From contig JADKIZ010000034.1 in assembly GCA_016722445.1 (NCBI GenBank), forward strand, positions 1-20,011: a stretch of DNA of 20,011 bases. Reading direction: 5' to 3'. The notes beneath the pieces were generated by a model. That model saw only the letters and a program-made list of their open reading frames with translations. It made no database searches and was not told where the DNA came from. Shown one piece after another: positions 7,845-15,419 of this stretch. Each line of letters opens with the position of its first letter. Position 1 is the stretch's first letter. Both the position numbers and the translations under genes were made by a program. Origin of the DNA: Flavobacteriales bacterium. Its GTDB lineage: Bacteria > Bacteroidota > Bacteroidia > Flavobacteriales_D > Sanyastnellaceae.

Positions 7845-8552
7845 TCAGCATTTCGCTGTTTTTTTCTTTTTGAGATCAGAGCCACGCTCTACCATTTTGT
7901 CGATGTAAGGTTTTACTTCAGGTACTTTGCAAGCCGTTCCGCCCATTTCAACGGAAATTTTGCCAATCTTCTTTGCAGCTTGAATGGCTTTGGTTCTCAA
8001 TTCAGGAATGTATCCACCCGCGGAGATCAGAAAAGTGTTCATGCAATAACGCACGCGATTCGGTGACTGATGAATGACTTTTTCTATGTGATCGATATAG
8101 TTGCTGATTTCCTTCAGATCGAGATTTTCATTTGGTGTAATGCCTATGTAAGAGCAGTAAGTACTCCAACCAGTTGTTGCTATTTTTTCATCTTTCGACT
8201 TGATCCACTTGTTGGCCATTTCCAAAGCGAAAGGACTTTCAGCAGCGGTCCAGGCAACAGCATACTCGGTGATCATATACCACGTAGCATGTTCTGCCCA
8301 ATGTTGAAGTTCCTTTTTTGTCATCTTCGCCGGATCAGAAATGAGTCCAGCGAGATACATGGCGTCGCTGTTTCCCGTATCAAATAACTCGAGAGATAAT
8401 TCATAATTCACTTTGACCTTCTTCACGATCGTTTTCATATCTCCCACTTTCACACCGAACATCTCTTTCGGTGCGCCATGGTTTGCAAAAATTTTCCGCG
8501 TGGATTCGCTTCCCATTTTTGCCAATTCCGTCATGATTTCTTTTGTTGTCAT
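7845..8552 (-). CDS. DNA alkylation repair (AlkD-like HEAT repeat) protein
   Basis: 235 residues of the DNA_alkylation_repair family, a cytosolic solenoid of short helical repeats that can remove alkylated bases. Visible markers are the N-terminal 'ESTRKIFANHGAPKEMFGVK' and 'GDMKTIVKKVK', the repeat 'NSDAMYLAGLISDP', 'WYMITEYAVAW' and 'RVRYCMNTFLISAGGY'. The tail is Lys-rich (KKKKTAKC). Many Bacteroidota members with this opening are distant from the characterised AlkD glycosylase, so true glycosylase activity is not assured. It starts 4 nt after the saccharopine-dehydrogenase-family gene, in the same operon. Confidence 0.82.
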   Translation of the reverse strand: MTTKEIMTELAKMGSESTRKIFANHGAPKEMFGVKVGDMKTIVKKVKVNYELSLELFDTGNSDAMYLAGLISDPAKMTKKELQHWAEHATWYMITEYAVAWTAAESPFALEMANKWIKSKDEKIATTGWSTYCSYIGITPNENLDLKEISNYIDHIEKVIHQSPNRVRYCMNTFLISAGGYIPELRTKAIQAAKKIGKISVEMGGTACKVPEVKPYIDKMVERGSDLKKKKTAKC

Positions 8553-8556
8553 GTTT

Positions 8557-9692
8557 TTAAATGATCACTTCTGATGATTGATAGATGACATTCCGTTGGG
8601 CAAGATATTCCAATACACTTTCGAAACAACCATTCACACGACCAACAAATTCGGGAGGATTGATACCCGGCTTATGGAATTTGCCCTCAAGCACCAATCC
8701 AGCAACGGCAGAGCAGGTATATCCTGTTGTTCTGGCCATCGAAATGATTTCGTTGTTGCGATCGTAACGATCCAACAAATGGTAGGTAGTCTGTTTGATT
8801 TTGCCATTCCATTCTTCATCGATGATGATGCGCATGATGGTAAAATCTTCCTCTCCCGGTTTTAGTTTCCATTCCGGAAACAACAAAGCAGCGGTGAGAT
8901 CAATGGGTTTGATTTCTTGTCCGCGTACATTGATTTTCTCCTGAGAAAAAAATCCAGCATGACGCAACACTTTGAGGTATTCGATACAACCCGGATACCT
9001 CAATGTTTTTTCAATCATGTCTGGTATGTGAGGCATGGTGTGAATGAGGAACGAAGCCCATCGCTGTTCCATGATTCAAGCGTGCCGACACCAGGAAATT
9101 CAATCAACTCGGCTTCGCTCAATGCTTCGCGAACGACTACTTGTCCACCCATCACATAACGTGCAGGTCGGGTGTATTCTTCAATGACATCGACAGGTGA
9201 AAAAACAGCTTTGTATTCCCAGGGCCACTGTCTGATCACCGGCAGTCCGCCGACCAAACATTCATAACGTTTCACTTTTGCATTAGCATCGTGATATCCG
9301 AGAATGATGTTGCCCATACCAGGAGCAACGCCACAATCCGTGACGATGGTGACACCCATTTCCTTTGCCAATGCATCCAATCCAAAAGCATCTTCTGGAA
9401 AAAAGGAAATATCGACCATGTTCTTGCCGGCGCGAATCACACGCTCTGCAGTGCGATATCCCATAAATCCGGGAACGGCTCCGATCACGAGATCGACGTG
9501 TTGAATAGCGTTCAACAGTTCCGATTCATCATCGAAGTTGAGCTTCATTGTGTTCATGCCCAACTTCGCCAGAGGAGCTAAAGCATCGGTTGATGCATCG
9601 GCTGCTGTCACTTCATGTGAAATATGCAGGTCGCGAGCAATCACGGATCCTACAAGACCAGCACCCAATACGATTATTTTTTTCTTAGACAT
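8557..9692 (-). CDS. Saccharopine dehydrogenase-family oxidoreductase (one frameshift)
   Basis: The N-terminal part (ATG at 9692) begins MSKKKIIVLGAGLVGSVIAR, a Rossmann NAD(P)-binding motif (G10, G12, G15). It continues with 'DLVIGAVPGFMG', 'VDISFFPED' and 'VTDCGVAPGMGNIIL', typical of the saccharopine / lysine 6-dehydrogenase superfamily. That frame drifts after NSDGLRS and stops near 9015. The next frame carries on with LIHTMPHIPDMIEKTLRYPG, the family's C-terminal domain, to 8557. Adding one base in the CC run near 9046-9050 joins them into about 378 residues. The exact substrate (lysine, saccharopine or another amino acid) cannot be told. The gene sits 7 nt after the 3-hydroxyacyl-CoA dehydrogenase gene. 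Confidence 0.8.
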
Positions 9693-9699
9693 ATTGAAA

Positions 9700-10833
9700 T
9701 TATCTCGTGAGGTTTCTCAACAACGGACTACAGCGGTATCGGTCTTCACCATACTCGTGATACAATTCATCCAATAGATCGACACATGATTTTAGTCCCA
9801 ATTCTTTTCCCCATGCAATCAAACCTTTTGGATAGTTTACACCTTTCGTCATGGCCAGATCAATATCCTCAGCAGATGCGATGCGGAGATAGAAAGTATC
9901 GTACGCTTCGTTGATCAACATCACAAGGATGCGCATACCTATTCGTTGCTTCAGTGAAGCGTTATCCTGCGGTGGAGGTATCGTGGCTTGATCAGCATAA
10001 CTGTAATAACCGCGACCAGTTTTTCTACCCAACCAACCCGCTTCGTTCAATTTTTTCTGTGTGAGTGAAGGCTTAAAACGTTGATCATAGAAGAAAGCAG
10101 CGAAGACACTTTCGGTTACTGCAAAATTCACATCGTTGCCGATCATATCCATCAATTCAAAAGGTCCCATTTTGAAGCCGAGGTCACGCATCGATTGATC
10201 GATGGTAGAAAAATCTGCGAATCCTTCTTCATATATCCTGATGGCTTCACCATAAAATGGTCGAGCAACACGATTCACGATAAAACCGGGAGTGTCTTTG
10301 CAGATCACAGGAACTTTTCCCCAAGATTTTACCCAGCCATAAACTTGATCAGTGATTTCTTTCGAAGTCTGAAGGGCGGGAATAATTTCCACAAGCGGCA
10401 TCAAAGGAGCAGGATTAAAAAAGTGAATTCCCAACACCCGCTCAGGACGTTTGCAAGCCGAAGCGATGGAAGTGATGGAAAGCGAACTGGTATTGCTTGC
10501 CAGGATACAATTGGCATCAACGACTTCTTCCACCTCAGCAAAAACCTTCTTTTTTATTTCGATATTTTCGACAATGGCTTCGATGATCAAAGCACTACCA
10601 GACATAGCACTCACTTGCGTATCGAATGAAATCCTTTGAAGAATGGCATCGGCAATTTCCTGAGTCAATTTGGCCTTTTCGACCAATTTTGTCATCGTGG
10701 ATTGCAAGCCAGACTTTGCTTTATCGAGTGCCTCTTGTCTGGTATCGGTGAGCAGGACTTCATGACCTGATTGCGCAAGTACCTGAGCGATGCCGCTACC
10801 CATGGCACCGGACCCAATGATGGAGATTTTCAT
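9700..10833 (-). CDS. 3-hydroxyacyl-CoA dehydrogenase (3-hydroxybutyryl-CoA type)
   Basis: 377 residues from MKISIIGSGAMGSGIAQVLA. The NAD site is GSGAMGSG (residues 7-14). The catalytic His137 lies in 'GIHFFNP', with Glu149 in 'PLVEII' and the domain-joining 'GFIVNRV' at 183-189. Two helical C-terminal domains follow (about 185-280 and 290-377), the second with 'INEAYDTFYLRIASAEDIDL', as in longer PaaH/Hbd-type enzymes. It interconverts 3-hydroxyacyl-CoA and 3-ketoacyl-CoA in fatty-acid or aromatic degradation. The frame is open to 10899, but those 22 residues do not fit, so 10833 is chosen. It follows the response regulator gene and precedes the saccharopine-family gene by 7 nt. Confidence 0.9.
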   Translation of the reverse strand: MKISIIGSGAMGSGIAQVLAQSGHEVLLTDTRQEALDKAKSGLQSTMTKLVEKAKLTQEIADAILQRISFDTQVSAMSGSALIIEAIVENIEIKKKVFAEVEEVVDANCILASNTSSLSITSIASACKRPERVLGIHFFNPAPLMPLVEIIPALQTSKEITDQVYGWVKSWGKVPVICKDTPGFIVNRVARPFYGEAIRIYEEGFADFSTIDQSMRDLGFKMGPFELMDMIGNDVNFAVTESVFAAFFYDQRFKPSLTQKKLNEAGWLGRKTGRGYYSYADQATIPPPQDNASLKQRIGMRILVMLINEAYDTFYLRIASAEDIDLAMTKGVNYPKGLIAWGKELGLKSCVDLLDELYHEYGEDRYRCSPLLRNLTR

Positions 10834-10873
10834 AATTAAAATTTTCGCGGCGAAATTGGCGATAAAATCGTGG

Positions 10874-11562
10874 TTATTCGTCATTAAAACGATAACCAAT
10901 GCCCCAGGTCGTCAAGACATACTCGGATGATCGGGATCCTTTTCAATTTTGTTGCGCAGGCGATTGATGTGTGTATTCACGGTGTGTTCATATCCAGCAT
11001 AATCATCACCCCAAACCCTCGAAAGCAATTCCTTCCTGCTGAATGTAGTTCCGGGATGCATCGCAAGGGCCATGATCAGATCAAATTCCTTGGGAGACAT
11101 GTCGAGGGATTTTCCGGATAACGAAACCTTTCTTTTACTTGGATCAATGGACATTTGGCGGTATTCAATGATACCAGTGCGTTTGATGGGTGCTTCCTGG
11201 GTTGTCCTTCGCAGCACAGCCTTTACCCTGGCCATGAATTCACGCATGCTGAAAGGTTTGGTGAGGTAGTCATCAGCGCCGTATTCCAATCCGCTCACCC
11301 GGTCGTCTTCACCTACACGGGCGGTAAGCATGATGATCGGGGTGCGATTTCCTTCGCTCCGCAAACGCTCGCAGATCATCATTCCATCCATACCGGGCAG
11401 GTTGATGTCCAAAATCAATAGGTCGAACGTATGCTGTCTGGCGAATTCAAAACCTTCGATGCCATCCATGAATCGGTGGGTAACACATGGCAGCTCAGCC
11501 AGATGTAACTCCAACAATTCACCGATATCCGGATCATCTTCTATGATAACGACTTTCAACAC
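10874..11562 (-). CDS. OmpR-family response regulator (C-terminal frameshift)
   Basis: A receiver domain (residues 1-~117) precedes an OmpR/PhoB winged helix. Visible markers are the acidic pocket EDD (8-10), phosphoacceptor Asp52 in 'LILDINLPGMDG', Thr80 and Lys102 (TKPF). The DNA-binding half contains 'LDMSPKEFDLIMALA', 'LLSRVWGDDY' and 'VNTHINRLRNKIEKDP'. The frame as read stops at 10912 after DHPSMS. With one base added near 10922 it continues SYVLTTWGIGYRFNDE to a stop at 10874, giving the family's usual 229 residues. The shift removes only the last strand and the wing. The start is GTG at 11562, with an adjacent TTG also possible. No histidine kinase gene is next to it, so its partner must lie elsewhere. 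Confidence 0.88.
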
Positions 11563-11586
11563 AAAACAGTGATTGTGATAATTCTG

Positions 11587-11598
11587 TTACAATTGTAA
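11587..11598. promoter_or_regulatory. Perfect 12-bp palindrome, candidate operator
   Basis: TTACAATTGTAA is a perfect inverted repeat located 25 nt upstream of the response regulator start. It lies just before a plus-strand -7-like AATATTTG (11601-11608). A dimeric regulator bound here could affect both the regulator gene and the candidate small RNA. OmpR-type proteins more often bind direct repeats, so the binder may be another factor. Confidence 0.35.
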
Positions 11599-11608
11599 GG
11601 AATATTTG

Positions 11609-11710
11609 CGGTGGAAGGCAACTTCCGCAGCTAGAGCGGTGAACTCTGGCTGGTTAAGTTTAGTTGTTAGTTAAAATTAAACCCCTGAAGCGTCAGGGGT
11701 TTTGTTTTGT
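11609..11710 (+). ncRNA. Candidate structured small RNA
   Basis: About 95 nt with three stem-loops in series and no open reading frame. Hairpin 1 is GGAAG-GCAA-CTTCC (613-626), capped by a GNRA tetraloop. Hairpin 2 is AGCTAGAG/CTCTGGCT (629-651, offsets from 11000) with a 7-nt loop and one G-U pair. The third is an intrinsic terminator (11679-11707). AATATTTG at 11601-11608 is one base off the Bacteroidota -7 box and would start transcription right before hairpin 1. The neighbouring protein genes diverge from this gap, so neither accounts for a terminator here. It does not match tRNA, 5S or any RNA class I can name. Confidence 0.45.
11679..11707 (+). terminator. Intrinsic terminator in a divergent intergenic gap
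   Basis: AAACCCCTGA-AGCG-TCAGGGGTTT is a perfect 10-bp stem with a 4-nt loop followed by TGTTTTG on the plus strand. The opposite strand also ends in TTTAATTTT, so it may work both ways. It lies upstream of both flanking protein genes, so it must end a separate short transcript or insulate the peptidase gene. Confidence 0.7.
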
Positions 11711-11795
11711 AAAAATTGGCGTCTAATTCGAGTTTGGGCGCAATATTTCCTACAAAGCGTCATTAATTCGCGAAATTATTTTTTGTAAAATCATC

Positions 11796-13490
11796 ATGAT
11801 CAAAAGAACACTTCTGGTGATGGCTTCGGCTGTCATTTTTACTTCAACTGTTTTATCTCAGCACGATACTAATCAATCAGTTACGTCTTCAAACGGTGAA
11901 TACAATCACTGGCACATGAAAGATGCCGAGACTGATGGAATTCCCGGGGTTGGTGCAGAAAGAGCTTATCGCGAAATACTCGCTGGAAAAACTTCCACCA
12001 CGGTAGTAGTGGCCGTGATCGATAGCGGCACTGAATCATTTCACCCAGACCTTGAAGCGAATATTTGGACCAATGCCGACGAAATACCGGGCAATGGTGT
12101 TGATGACGACAAAAATGGTTATGTCGATGATATTCACGGGTGGAGTTTTATTGGCGGTGCAGGTGGAGATGTTTCTGTGGACAATCTTGAGTTTACGCGG
12201 GTCTACAAAAAACTGAAACAACGTTTTGAAACCGTTACTGATCCAAAAAACCTGAGTAAAACGGACAAGGTTGAATACGACAGATACCTGCGCTTGAAAG
12301 CCGATTACGATCATCGTATGGATGATGCCAACCAGAATCTGATGCAATTCGGTTTGATCGATATGATGCTGAATCAATCGAAACAAAATGTGGCGGATTT
12401 ATTGGGCAAAAGCGATTATACCGCAGAAGAAGTGATGGCGATCGAACCCAAAGACGAAATGATGCAATCCGCAGTAGGTCTGGTACTGATGTCGATGCAG
12501 CCTGAGTTTATGGATCAGTTGAAGCAAGCCAAAGAACATTATGAAGTCATGTCCAAGTTTCAACTCAATTTGGATTTCGACCCAAGGTTTATGGTTGGCG
12601 ATAACTACGACGATACCTCAGAAAAAACATACGGCAACAATCACATAGATGGTCCAGAGGCCGAACACGGTACCCACGTTGGTGGAATCATTGGTGCAGT
12701 AAGAAATGACTATGGAATGAATGGTGTTGCAGACAATGTGAAACTGATGATCATTCGTTGTGTTCCGAATGGTGATGAACGCGATAAAGACGTTGCCAAT
12801 TCAATCAGGTATGCAGTAGACAATGGAGCTAGGATCATCAATATGAGTTTTGGTAAAAGCTATTCTCCTTATAAAAGCGTGGTAGATGAAGCAGTAAAAT
12901 ATGCAGAAAGCAAGGGAGTGTTATTGGTACACGCAGCAGGCAATGACACCAAAAACATCGACGTTGAACCCAACTTCCCTAAGGATAAATATGATGACGG
13001 AGGTTATTGTTCTACCTGGATTGAGATTGGTGCAAGCGGTCCGTCACAGGAAGCACTTGCCGCTGATTTTTCAAATTTCGGTAAAACAAGTGTCGATGTA
13101 TTTGCACCAGGTGTAGATATTTTCAGTACAGCGCCAGGCGGCACTTACAAAGACAATAGCGGAACCAGCATGGCTGCACCAGTCGTGGCGGGAGTTGCTG
13201 CAACATTGATGAGTTATTTTCCGAATATCAGTACAAAAGACGTGAAGGAGATTTTGATGAAGAGCTCTGTAAAATATCCGAAAGCACATATCGAGACCAT
13301 TGTCGAAAGAAATGGTTTGGGAAGATTCTTCGCGAAGATTTTCATCAGCAAATCAAAAGTTGAACTATCAGAATACAACCCACGCGAATACAAAGTGAAG
13401 GAAATCAAGTTTTCAAAACTGAGTGTAACTGGTGGAGTGGTGAGTTTGTATGAAGCCGCCAAATTGTGTTCAACCTGGAGTAACAAATAA
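11796..13490 (+). CDS. Secreted subtilisin-family (S8) serine peptidase
   Basis: 564 residues with a signal peptide (MIKRTLLVMASAVIFTSTVL). The catalytic triad is complete: Asp76 in 'VVAVIDSGTE', His291 in 'EHGTHVGGIIGA' and Ser458 in 'NSGTSMAAPVVAGVAA', with oxyanion Asn383 in 'HAAGND'. Between Asp and His lies an unusually long, charged insertion (about residues 125-285, helical, with 'LKQRFETVTDPKNLSKTD' and 'MDQLKQAKEHYEVMSK'). An 'IWTNADEIPGNGVDDDKNGY' calcium-type loop precedes it. The protein ends about 85 residues after the Ser motif, with no obvious type IX sorting domain. It is divergent from the response regulator gene and followed by its own terminator. Extracytoplasmic proteolysis is likely, target unknown. 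Confidence 0.92.
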   Translation: MIKRTLLVMASAVIFTSTVLSQHDTNQSVTSSNGEYNHWHMKDAETDGIPGVGAERAYREILAGKTSTTVVVAVIDSGTESFHPDLEANIWTNADEIPGNGVDDDKNGYVDDIHGWSFIGGAGGDVSVDNLEFTRVYKKLKQRFETVTDPKNLSKTDKVEYDRYLRLKADYDHRMDDANQNLMQFGLIDMMLNQSKQNVADLLGKSDYTAEEVMAIEPKDEMMQSAVGLVLMSMQPEFMDQLKQAKEHYEVMSKFQLNLDFDPRFMVGDNYDDTSEKTYGNNHIDGPEAEHGTHVGGIIGAVRNDYGMNGVADNVKLMIIRCVPNGDERDKDVANSIRYAVDNGARIINMSFGKSYSPYKSVVDEAVKYAESKGVLLVHAAGNDTKNIDVEPNFPKDKYDDGGYCSTWIEIGASGPSQEALAADFSNFGKTSVDVFAPGVDIFSTAPGGTYKDNSGTSMAAPVVAGVAATLMSYFPNISTKDVKEILMKSSVKYPKAHIETIVERNGLGRFFAKIFISKSKVELSEYNPREYKVKEIKFSKLSVTGGVVSLYEAAKLCSTWSNK

Positions 13491-13503
13491 AAACAGGTTC
13501 CAT

Positions 13504-13545
13504 AAAAAAACGCCATGTTCAAGCAATGAACACGGCGTTTTTTTT
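13504..13545 (+). terminator. Intrinsic terminator after the S8 peptidase
   Basis: CGCC-A-TGTTCA pairs with TGAACA-C-GGCG around a 5-nt loop, flanked by seven A before and eight T after. It is a strong and probably bidirectional terminator 14 nt past the peptidase stop, shared with the convergent toxin genes. Confidence 0.9.
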
Positions 13546-13564
13546 ATGATCCTAATTAGGTTAT

Positions 13565-13588
13565 GTATTGAAGTATTGGTTCAATACT
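13565..13588. repeat. Two overlapping alternative inverted repeats
   Basis: GTATTGAA (13565-13572) matches TTCAATAC (13580-13587) perfectly. The shifted pair AGTATTG (13572-13578) and CAATACT (13582-13588) is also perfect with a 3-nt loop. The two folds exclude each other. They lie 29 nt past the stop of the 52-residue gene and lack a T run, so a simple intrinsic terminator is unlikely. Confidence 0.5.
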
Positions 13589-13616
13589 ACCCACTGGATC
13601 ACCAGAGAAATCGGCC

Positions 13617-13775
13617 TTAGAGATCAAAAGGGTTTTTGTGAACGATCTTATCCCCTTCCATCACGACCAACACCGATTTCTTATATTTTTTATACTCGAT
13701 CAAACGCTGGTACACCAAGTCGAAACTGGCAACGATTCTATTTGCCAACTCAATTTGTTCTTCTGTAGTTTTCAT
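13617..13775 (-). CDS. 52-residue zeta-toxin partner protein (putative antitoxin)
   Basis: An ATG at 13775 opens a 52-residue frame: MKTTEEQIELANRIVASFDL, then VYQRLIEYKKYKKSVLVVME and GDKIVHKNPFDL, stop at 13617. The N-terminal half is a charged amphipathic helix. The ending 'SVLVVM-G-KIV-K' resembles small proteins that accompany COG4185 zeta-type toxins in Bacteroidota. The start lies inside the 3' end of the toxin gene (26-nt overlap), which is strong evidence of coupled translation. Antitoxin activity is inferred from this pairing. Confidence 0.7.
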   Translation of the reverse strand: MKTTEEQIELANRIVASFDLVYQRLIEYKKYKKSVLVVMEGDKIVHKNPFDL

Positions 13776-14352
13776 AATACTTCAGTATTTCGTTGTATTT
13801 CGGTTGATCATGGATACGTAATCCCTGATCAAATGTTTTCTGAGCGATCAGTTCGCATAGGCCATCAGAATTATCAAAAACCATCACGCCGTCTGACAAA
13901 GGTAGGAAAATTTCAAATAGATTGACCAAACCGTTTTTGTAGCGGCGTTCAATGGTGGCATCGTCGATATAATGACCGCCTTCCTGAACCCTGATTTTCA
14001 CCCTTTCCTTGGCAAGTTCCACGCTTTTTAGCCAGAAAAACATCAGTGTAACGGTAAAACCCGCATTTTTTGCCTTCAGAATTTTCCCTCTGTGACTTTT
14101 GGTTGCGAGTGTAGTTTCGAAGGCGAAATTTTCACCGTGTTGAATGAGATTTTCAATTCTTTCCAGCATGATTCTTCCCGCTTCGATTGAAACCTCTTCG
14201 GGTTGAAACGGGGAAATACCGCGAGCTATTTCATCAGCATTGACAAATTCACGGCAGTGAATAATCTCAGGAAGGAAAGTAAAAGACGCAGTTGTTTTTC
14301 CTGCTCCATTGCATCCAGCGACGATATACAAATTCTTTTCAATCATCATCAT
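13750..14352 (-). CDS. Zeta-toxin family P-loop kinase
   Basis: 200 residues, typical for the COG4185/zeta-toxin family of small P-loop kinases. The Walker A GCNGAGKTT is at residues 13-21, followed by 'FVNADEIARG' (substrate-binding Asp), 'FAFETTLA' and 'RVQEGGHYIDDATIERRY--GL-NL', a conserved C-terminal pattern that supplies nucleotide-binding arginines. Well-studied zeta toxins phosphorylate UDP-N-acetylglucosamine and block wall synthesis, but chromosomal COG4185 proteins are less well understood. All key motifs are intact. Three Met codons in a row make the exact start uncertain by two codons. The gene overlaps the 52-residue gene and follows the phosphatase gene by 47 nt. Confidence 0.88.
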   Translation of the reverse strand: MMMIEKNLYIVAGCNGAGKTTASFTFLPEIIHCREFVNADEIARGISPFQPEEVSIEAGRIMLERIENLIQHGENFAFETTLATKSHRGKILKAKNAGFTVTLMFFWLKSVELAKERVKIRVQEGGHYIDDATIERRYKNGLVNLFEIFLPLSDGVMVFDNSDGLCELIAQKTFDQGLRIHDQPKYNEILKYYENYRRTN

Positions 14353-14399
14353 GTATTATGCATCACGTGTTGCTCAGGAAAATTGCTGAATCGGAGCAA

Positions 14400-14861
14400 T
14401 CATTCAACCTGCAATTGGGTTACAAATTTATCGGAAGCATTCATCAACAATTCGGCGACTTCAAAAAATCCATCCATCTCACCAAACCAAGGATCAGGCA
14501 CAGATTGTTTTTTACCTGGAAACAACAATTCGAGAAACATCATCACCTTCTTTTTTTCTTCTTCTGTTTCGGCTTGAACCATCACATTTCGGTGATTGCT
14601 TTCATCCATGGTAAAAATGAAATCAAATCGGGCGAAATCATCCCGAGAAAATTGCCTTGCCCGAAGACCACTGATATCGATGTCATACTGGCGCATGCAA
14701 CGAATGGCGCGATGATCTGGCGCTTCACCGACGTGGTAATCTGCTGTTCCTGCTGAATCGATCACAGCATTGATTCCGGCTTTTTCCAATCTATCGCGCA
14801 GAATTCCTTCTGCCATGGGCGATCGGCAGATATTCCCAAGGCAGACCATCAAAATTTTCAT
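14400..14861 (-). CDS. Low-molecular-weight protein tyrosine phosphatase
   Basis: 153 residues with the active-site loop CLGNICRS, Cys7 and Arg13 forming the C-x5-R nucleophile motif at the N-terminus, as in the LMW-PTP family. The general acid is Asp123 in 'PDPWFGEMDGF'. In bacteria these cytosolic enzymes dephosphorylate tyrosine (or arginine) on proteins, often those controlling surface polysaccharide, but no kinase is encoded nearby. Length and motif order are normal. It lies upstream of the zeta-toxin gene on the same strand and diverges from the Kazal lipoprotein gene, with a nested inverted repeat between them. Confidence 0.93.
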   Translation of the reverse strand: MKILMVCLGNICRSPMAEGILRDRLEKAGINAVIDSAGTADYHVGEAPDHRAIRCMRQYDIDISGLRARQFSRDDFARFDFIFTMDESNHRNVMVQAETEEEKKKVMMFLELLFPGKKQSVPDPWFGEMDGFFEVAELLMNASDKFVTQLQVE

Positions 14862-14876
14862 GAGTCGAATTTAGGA

Positions 14877-14909
14877 GGAATGGGGATGCTGAAGCATCGA
14901 AAACATTCC
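14877..14909. repeat. Nested inverted repeat in a divergent promoter region
   Basis: GATGC-TGAA-GCATC (14885-14898) sits inside a second perfect pair, GGAATG (14877-14882) with CATTCC (14904-14909). The nested symmetry lies between the phosphatase start and the Kazal gene's -7 box. That suits an operator or a leader hairpin of the phosphatase gene. Confidence 0.5.
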
Positions 14910-14931
14910 GGTGGTTGTCTTACCGTTTGAA

Positions 14932-14939
14932 TATCTTTG
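14932..14939 (+). promoter_or_regulatory. Bacteroidota -7 promoter box for the Kazal lipoprotein
   Basis: TATCTTTG is a perfect TAnnTTTG element 14 nt before the first ATG. A TTG lies 14 nt upstream, closer than the usual -33 spacing, so the -33 element is weak or absent. The resulting leader would be only about 10-15 nt. Confidence 0.5.
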
Positions 14940-14953
14940 AACTACTATCCAAC

Positions 14954-15169
14954 ATGTCCATGAAAACACTCTTCTCATTTGCGGTAATTGCGGCTTTTCT
15001 GCTTGCGAGTTCGTGTAAAAAGAATGATTGTAAAGAAGATCCCAAGGCTGGGTGCAACTGCACGATGGAATATGACCCTGTTTGTGGTTGCAACAACAAG
15101 ACGTATGGGAACAAATGTTCGGCGGAGTGTGCCGGCATTACGGAATATCAGTCCGGTCCTTGCAAATGA
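14954..15169 (+). CDS. Kazal-domain lipoprotein (putative serine protease inhibitor)
   Basis: 71 residues. MSMKTLFSFAVIAAFLLASSC is a lipoprotein signal, so the mature protein is a lipid-anchored domain of about 50 residues. It contains six cysteines in the Kazal arrangement: C-N-C-TMEYDPVC, then GCNNKTYGNKCSAEC and a final SGPC. Kazal domains inhibit serine peptidases through the exposed loop just after the second Cys. Here the P1 region is NCTMEYD, with Met or Glu likely near P1. A second ATG at 14960 could also start the protein. An S8 peptidase gene lies 1.5 kb away, but a functional link is only a guess. Confidence 0.85.
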   Translation: MSMKTLFSFAVIAAFLLASSCKKNDCKEDPKAGCNCTMEYDPVCGCNNKTYGNKCSAECAGITEYQSGPCK

Positions 15170-15228
15170 TCCATTTGTTTTTCTTTGGTTTGGTTTGACT
15201 CAAAGGCCAGTGAGCTGCATGATAGCGT

Positions 15229-15330
15229 AATTTCTGAGGGTGGTGCGAAAATGTAACGCTAGATTTCGCAATGGTTTTGCCTTTACTTTTTTTCTTGAAA
15301 AAGCAAAGAGTAACACAATTTCGCAGAAAT
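15229..15330. repeat. Imperfect inverted-repeat block before prfC
   Basis: ATTTCTG..GCGAAA at the left is matched by TTTCGCAGAAAT at the right (15319-15330). An inner pair, TTACTTTTTTT against AGCAAAGAGTAA (15284-15313), forms a hairpin. Similar TTTACTTTTTC...AAAAGTAAC blocks occur dispersed in many Bacteroidota genomes, so this may be one copy of a genome-wide repeat. The surrounding 250 nt between the Kazal gene and prfC hold no gene. Confidence 0.4.
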
Positions 15331-15419
15331 CAAAGTTGTCTTGAAATTCCTGAAAAAGAACCATTTTAGGTTATCCTAAGGTGGAATTATCTTCGCGCGC
15401 CATTTTGAACAAGCCAAAC

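Noticed and set aside
9015..9072. Two separate overlapping genes for the saccharopine family
   Set aside because: The pieces are the N- and C-terminal parts of one protein and join with a single added base.
11600..11660. tRNA gene in the hairpin-rich gap
   Set aside because: No T-arm, no anticodon arm of the right size and no acceptor stem.
12036..12386. Minus-strand open frame inside the S8 peptidase
   Set aside because: It lies opposite well-conserved peptidase sequence and has no recognisable protein features.
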